A stretch of DNA of 17,794 nt, from positions 1 to 17,794 of the forward strand of contig USJX01000059.1 of the NCBI GenBank assembly GCA_900555035.1, in the 5' to 3' direction. Position numbers and translations under genes: made by a program. Below are positions 14,590 through 17,794 of this stretch, in pieces. Every line of letters starts with the position of its first letter. Position 1 is the stretch's first letter. The notes beneath the pieces were generated by a model that was given only the letters and a program-made list of their open reading frames with translations, did not search any database and was not told the DNA's origin. This DNA is from an uncultured Prevotella sp. GTDB taxonomy: Bacteria > Bacteroidota > Bacteroidia > Bacteroidales > Bacteroidaceae.

Positions 14590-17142
14590 TTAGAGATCAT
14601 CGAAGTTGATAGGCTGCTCTGTTGGCTTAGCCTTCTTCTTCTCTTTCTTTTCTTCTGTTGTTCCGGAACTTGGGGTAGAGGATGCTCCCTCGGTCTTGTT
14701 CACTGGAACTTCCTTGACAACAGGGTTGCCATTCTCATCGAGGATGATTTCCTCGTTGAAGGCGGTGCTATCTACACGAGTGGTATCTACCTTAGGTTTT
14801 GGTGCATAGCTTGCGCAGATGTACATATCTTGTGTGATGTCGGCATCCTGCGGCTTGTCAAACTTGGCGTGGTACTCCTTGAAGGCTGGGTCGCCAAATA
14901 CGGATTGCAGGAAGTAACCGCATATAGGCAATGCTGTTCTGGCACCCTGTCCCAAGGCTCCGGTGCGGAAGTGCAGACAGCGGTATTCGCCACCTACCCA
15001 GGCACCAACCACCAGTTTAGGACTTACACACATGAACCAGGCATCTGAGTGGTTGTTGGTTGTACCCGTCTTTCCGCCGAATTCAGTGTCACGGTAGTTG
15101 CCCACATAGCCCCAAAGACTCTGCGATGTACCGCCCGGCTCCTTCATACCGCCCTGCAGCAATTGCTGCATCAGGAAGGCACTCTTGTAAGGAATCACCT
15201 GCTCTTCTGTAGAAGGACCTTCATATACCACCTTTCCGTCGTGGTCCACAATCTTGGTTACCAATACTGGGTCGTGGTGCTTACCATTGTTTGCAATGGT
15301 ACTGTAGGCACATGCCATCTCCAGCAGGTTCACATCGCTGGAACCCAAGGCAAGGGCTGGTGTGTCATCCAGCGGACTGTCGATACCCATCTTCTTGGCG
15401 GTCTCGATGATGCGTTTGATACCCATCTCCTGACCCAGGCGCACAGCCACGGAGTTGATACTCTTGGCAAAGGCACTCTTCAGCGGGATGCTGTCGCCCG
15501 AGAACGAACCGCTGGCATTGGATGGTCTCCAGGTGGTCATCTCGTGCTTCTTCTTGTCATAAACCTCCATCGAGATATATTCATCGCGGCGCTTGTCGCA
15601 AGGAGTGAGTCCCTGGTTCATCGCCTCGGTATAGACAAAGAGCTTGAAGGTAGAACCCGGCTGGCGCTCGGCTGTTACCTTGTCATACTTCCAGTGGTCG
15701 AAATCAATGTCGCCCACCCATGCCTTCACGGCTCCCGTCTGTGGCTCCATAGCCACGAAAGCGCTGTGCATGAAGGTGGTCATATACTTGATACTATCCT
15801 CTGAAGTCATGTTGATGGTGATGTTTCCCTTGTCGTAATCGAACACCTTCACTGGGTGAACCCACTCCTTATAATAATAGTTCACGGAGTCTGGATCGTT
15901 AGGGAAGCGTGCCAGCAATGCCTTGTAGAAAGGCTGGCGCTCGGCGATGCCCTGAATAAAGTTAGGAATCACCTGGTGGTTCTCGTCCTGCCAAGGTTCC
16001 TGACCCAGCCATTTGCCCTTTCCTGCCTGCGTGCGGCGGATGCTCCAGTGATTATTGAAGTTCTGCTGCACCTGCTTCATCTGCTTGCGGGCAGCATCCT
16101 CGGCATACTTCTGCATGCGGGTATCGATGGTGGTGTATATCTTCAAGCCGCTGGTGTAGAGGTCATAGCCCTCGTCCTTGCACCAGTCTTTCAGGTAGTT
16201 GGCCACAGCCTCACGGAAGTATTTAGCCTGTCCGTCGTAGTTTTCCTCTACCTTGAAGTCGAGCTTGATAGGTTCCGTCTTCAGCTGGTCGTATTCAGCA
16301 CGGGTCAGGTCGCCATGTGTCACCATATTATATAATACGGTGTTGCGGCGGGCCAGACTGTTTTCCGGATTGGTGCGTGGATTATAATAGGTGGTAGCCT
16401 TCAGCATACCCACGAGCACGGCAGCCTGGTCGGTGGTCATCTCCTTTGGCGTAGTATTGAAGTAAGTCTTGGCGGCAGTCTTGATACCGTAAGAGTTACT
16501 ACCGAAATCCACGGTGTTGGCATACATGGTGATGATTTCCTTCTTGGAGAAAACCGTCTCCAGTTTTACGGCGATGATCCACTCCTTGCTCTTGATGATG
16601 AGCAGTCGCAGTACAGGCACCTTGCCGAGCAAACCGGTGGAGTATTGCGAACGGACACGGAACATGTTCTTTGCCAACTGCTGGGTGATGGTAGAGGCAC
16701 CACGCCCGCTATGATGCAGCAGTGCATCCTTGGCAGCAGCGAACACGCCGATAGGGTCGATACCGATGTGCTTGTAGAAGCGCTCATCCTCGGTGTCTAC
16801 CAGTGCCTTGAAGAAGGCAGGGTTCACGTCTTCGTATTCCACAGGAGTACGGTTCTCGTTGAAATACTTACCGATGAGCTTGCCATCGGCACTGTAAATC
16901 AGGGAAGCCTCCGAAGTCTGCGGGTTCAGAATACCCGAAAAATAACCAGGTGACTTACCGAAGAGCCACAGGAAGTTGATATCTACTGCACCCAAGTATA
17001 GGATAAAGGCTACGATACAGCTAGCCAAGGCGACAACCGTCTTGGTGTACCAAGCCCTTCCCTGGTACAAACTCTTGTACCAAGTCCAACTGGCGCGAAA
17101 CTTATGCCATATCCAGGCAAAGATAGTCTTGACTTTATTCAT
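14590..17142 (-). CDS. Class A penicillin-binding protein (bifunctional peptidoglycan glycosyltransferase/transpeptidase)
   Basis: The 850-aa product has a short basic N-terminus and one membrane anchor (about residues 34-54). The GT51 transglycosylase domain follows with ALVDTEDERFYKH (catalytic Glu118) and GRGASTITQQLAKN (147-159). The transpeptidase domain has the three penicillin-binding motifs: STFK with nucleophile Ser497 and Lys500, SIN at 561-563, and KTGTT from Lys691. The tail (about 785-850) is low-complexity, Glu/Lys/Thr-rich and ends INFDDL. It polymerises lipid II into glycan strands and crosslinks them on the periplasmic side; PBP1A-like in domain order. It is the first gene of a two-gene unit with the helicase 9 nt downstream. 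Start at 17142 follows a -7 box at 17168-17175. Frames on the opposite strand here are shadows. Confidence 0.95.
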   Translation of the reverse strand: MNKVKTIFAWIWHKFRASWTWYKSLYQGRAWYTKTVVALASCIVAFILYLGAVDINFLWLFGKSPGYFSGILNPQTSEASLIYSADGKLIGKYFNENRTPVEYEDVNPAFFKALVDTEDERFYKHIGIDPIGVFAAAKDALLHHSGRGASTITQQLAKNMFRVRSQYSTGLLGKVPVLRLLIIKSKEWIIAVKLETVFSKKEIITMYANTVDFGSNSYGIKTAAKTYFNTTPKEMTTDQAAVLVGMLKATTYYNPRTNPENSLARRNTVLYNMVTHGDLTRAEYDQLKTEPIKLDFKVEENYDGQAKYFREAVANYLKDWCKDEGYDLYTSGLKIYTTIDTRMQKYAEDAARKQMKQVQQNFNNHWSIRRTQAGKGKWLGQEPWQDENHQVIPNFIQGIAERQPFYKALLARFPNDPDSVNYYYKEWVHPVKVFDYDKGNITINMTSEDSIKYMTTFMHSAFVAMEPQTGAVKAWVGDIDFDHWKYDKVTAERQPGSTFKLFVYTEAMNQGLTPCDKRRDEYISMEVYDKKKHEMTTWRPSNASGSFSGDSIPLKSAFAKSINSVAVRLGQEMGIKRIIETAKKMGIDSPLDDTPALALGSSDVNLLEMACAYSTIANNGKHHDPVLVTKIVDHDGKVVYEGPSTEEQVIPYKSAFLMQQLLQGGMKEPGGTSQSLWGYVGNYRDTEFGGKTGTTNNHSDAWFMCVSPKLVVGAWVGGEYRCLHFRTGALGQGARTALPICGYFLQSVFGDPAFKEYHAKFDKPQDADITQDMYICASYAPKPKVDTTRVDSTAFNEEIILDENGNPVVKEVPVNKTEGASSTPSSGTTEEKKEKKKAKPTEQPINFDDL

Positions 17143-17167
17143 AATCGTTTATCTGTTTTTGTCGGTG

Positions 17168-17175
17168 CAAAGGTA
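17168..17175 (-). promoter_or_regulatory. -7 element for the PBP-helicase operon
   Basis: The minus strand reads TACCTTTG here, followed by CACC, a good Bacteroidota -7 box 26 nt before the PBP start codon. No perfect TTTG lies 19-21 nt upstream; the nearest similar base run is ATTG at a 22-nt spacer. The rest of 17180-17330 is A+T-rich. It holds an inverted pair ACGTTTTT (17281-17288) / AAAAACGT (17326-17333), too far apart to be a convincing terminator. Confidence 0.6.
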
Positions 17176-17332
17176 CAATAATAATTTGAAAAACCATCAA
17201 TCTTTATGTTTTTATTTGTTATAAGGCATCATATCGGGTGCATGAAATGTTTCAGGAACTTTATCAGATGTTACATTTAGACGTTTTTCCTTCTTTTTTA
17301 ACTTTTTTCACCACAAAAAAACGCAAAAAACG

Positions 17333-17363
17333 TTTGCAGGAATAAAAATAATTAGTAACTTTG
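17333..17363 (+). promoter_or_regulatory. Promoter for the isomerase-like gene
   Basis: TTTG (17333-17336), 19 nt, and TAACTTTG (17356-17363) match the Bacteroidota consensus closely. A leader of about 60 nt follows before the ATG at 17428. It is divergent from the PBP operon, with about 160 nt between the two. Confidence 0.85.
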
Positions 17364-17427
17364 CGCTCAGTAAAAACAAGCAGTTCATAAGCAATTATAC
17401 AAAAACTTAATATAAAACATAATAATT

Positions 17428-17794
17428 ATGGTAAGCAACAACATTCCACAAGTAAAGCTCGGCATCATTGCCGTTAGCCGTGACTGTTTTCCAATCGCGC
17501 TTTCTACACAGCGCCGTGAGAACATCGTAAAAGAGTACAAAGGTGAGATTTTCAACTGCCAGACTACAGTTGAGAACGAAAAAGATATGCTCAAGGCTGT
17601 GAGCGAGGTAAAGGAGCAGGGTTGCAACGCCTTGGTGGTTTTCCTCGGTAACTTCGGTCCTGAGACTCCTGAGACTTTGATTGCAAAGAATTTCGACGGT
17701 CCTGTTATGTTCGTAGCTGCCGCTGAGGGCGACGGCGACATGATCAATGGTCGTGGTGATGCATACTGCGGTATGCTCAACTGCTCTTACAACC
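17428..17794 (+). CDS. L-fucose/L-arabinose isomerase family protein, N-terminal part (cut by window end)
   Basis: The frame from the ATG at 17428 is open to the window edge and gives 122 residues with no stop. It starts MVSNNIPQVKLGIIAVSRD. It continues with a Rossmann-like alternation (NALVVFLGNFGPETPETL, then GPVMFVAAAEGDGD) and ends NGRGDAYCGMLNCSYN. I recognise this as the N-terminal domain of the FucI/AraA-like isomerase family common in gut Bacteroidota. The family interconverts aldoses and ketoses such as L-fucose/L-fuculose, with the Mn-binding active site in the missing C-terminal part, so substrate and activity cannot be judged. Strong promoter upstream and codon use like the highly expressed carboxyltransferase gene (clean, biased codons) suggest strong expression. 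Confidence 0.8.
   Translation, partial: MVSNNIPQVKLGIIAVSRDCFPIALSTQRRENIVKEYKGEIFNCQTTVENEKDMLKAVSEVKEQGCNALVVFLGNFGPETPETLIAKNFDGPVMFVAAAEGDGDMINGRGDAYCGMLNCSYN

Noticed and set aside
15049..15804. 251-aa open frame antisense to the PBP gene
   Set aside because: Opposite the transpeptidase domain with all its catalytic motifs; no promoter or family signature.
1..17794. CRISPR array, tRNA, rRNA or riboswitch
   Set aside because: No regularly spaced repeats, no cloverleaf-like or rRNA sequence, and no long structured leader was recognised by eye.

Overview
The window looks like chromosomal DNA of a Bacteroidota species, most likely Prevotella/Segatella. The reasons are protein family style (a Bacteroidota-type LptD, a GH95 fucosidase, a Pif1-like helicase with a TPR tail, an OadA-type carboxyltransferase), the near absence of Shine-Dalgarno sites, and repeated matches to the Bacteroidota promoter pattern TTTG-N19/20-TAnnTTTG. 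This is inferred from sequence reading; no database was searched.

Left end (1-2,300), accessory and decayed. This part is visibly more A+T-rich than the rest. It holds the likely C-terminal end of a gene entering from the left, then two paralogous lipoprotein genes (112-699 and 966-1541). Between them lies a short Rhs/YD-repeat fragment (700-864). The arrangement resembles the immunity and displaced-tip region of an Rhs polymorphic-toxin locus, but the toxin itself is not in the window. Next come two strong hairpins, then a broken IS982-type transposase on the minus strand (1657 to about 2078). It has an internal deletion and frame change and is fused directly to the C-terminal fragment of a HAD-family hydrolase (about 2074-2259).

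Middle (2,300-10,230), core-like. An acidic 428-aa protein of unknown function lies on the minus strand and diverges from a lipoprotein gene on the plus strand; each has its own good promoter. Then comes a co-directional run: an OadA/pyruvate carboxylase subunit B-like carboxyltransferase, an HD-domain phosphohydrolase 11 nt later, and LptD, the outer-membrane LPS translocon, 52 nt after that. A strong terminator closes this run. The carboxyltransferase has a C-terminal domain with the biotinyl fold pattern but without the biotin-accepting lysine.

Right part (10,230-17,794). A secreted GH95 alpha-L-fucosidase is transcribed from its own promoter. It ends at a perfect 16-bp hairpin shared with the convergent minus-strand pair, a class A penicillin-binding protein followed 9 nt later by a Pif1-like helicase. 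Divergent from these, a strong promoter drives a gene of the L-fucose/L-arabinose isomerase family that runs off the right end. The fucosidase and the isomerase-like gene could take part in the same sugar route, but they are separate transcription units and no SusC/SusD, transporter or kinase genes are seen here. No rRNA, tRNA, CRISPR array or complete mobile element was found.
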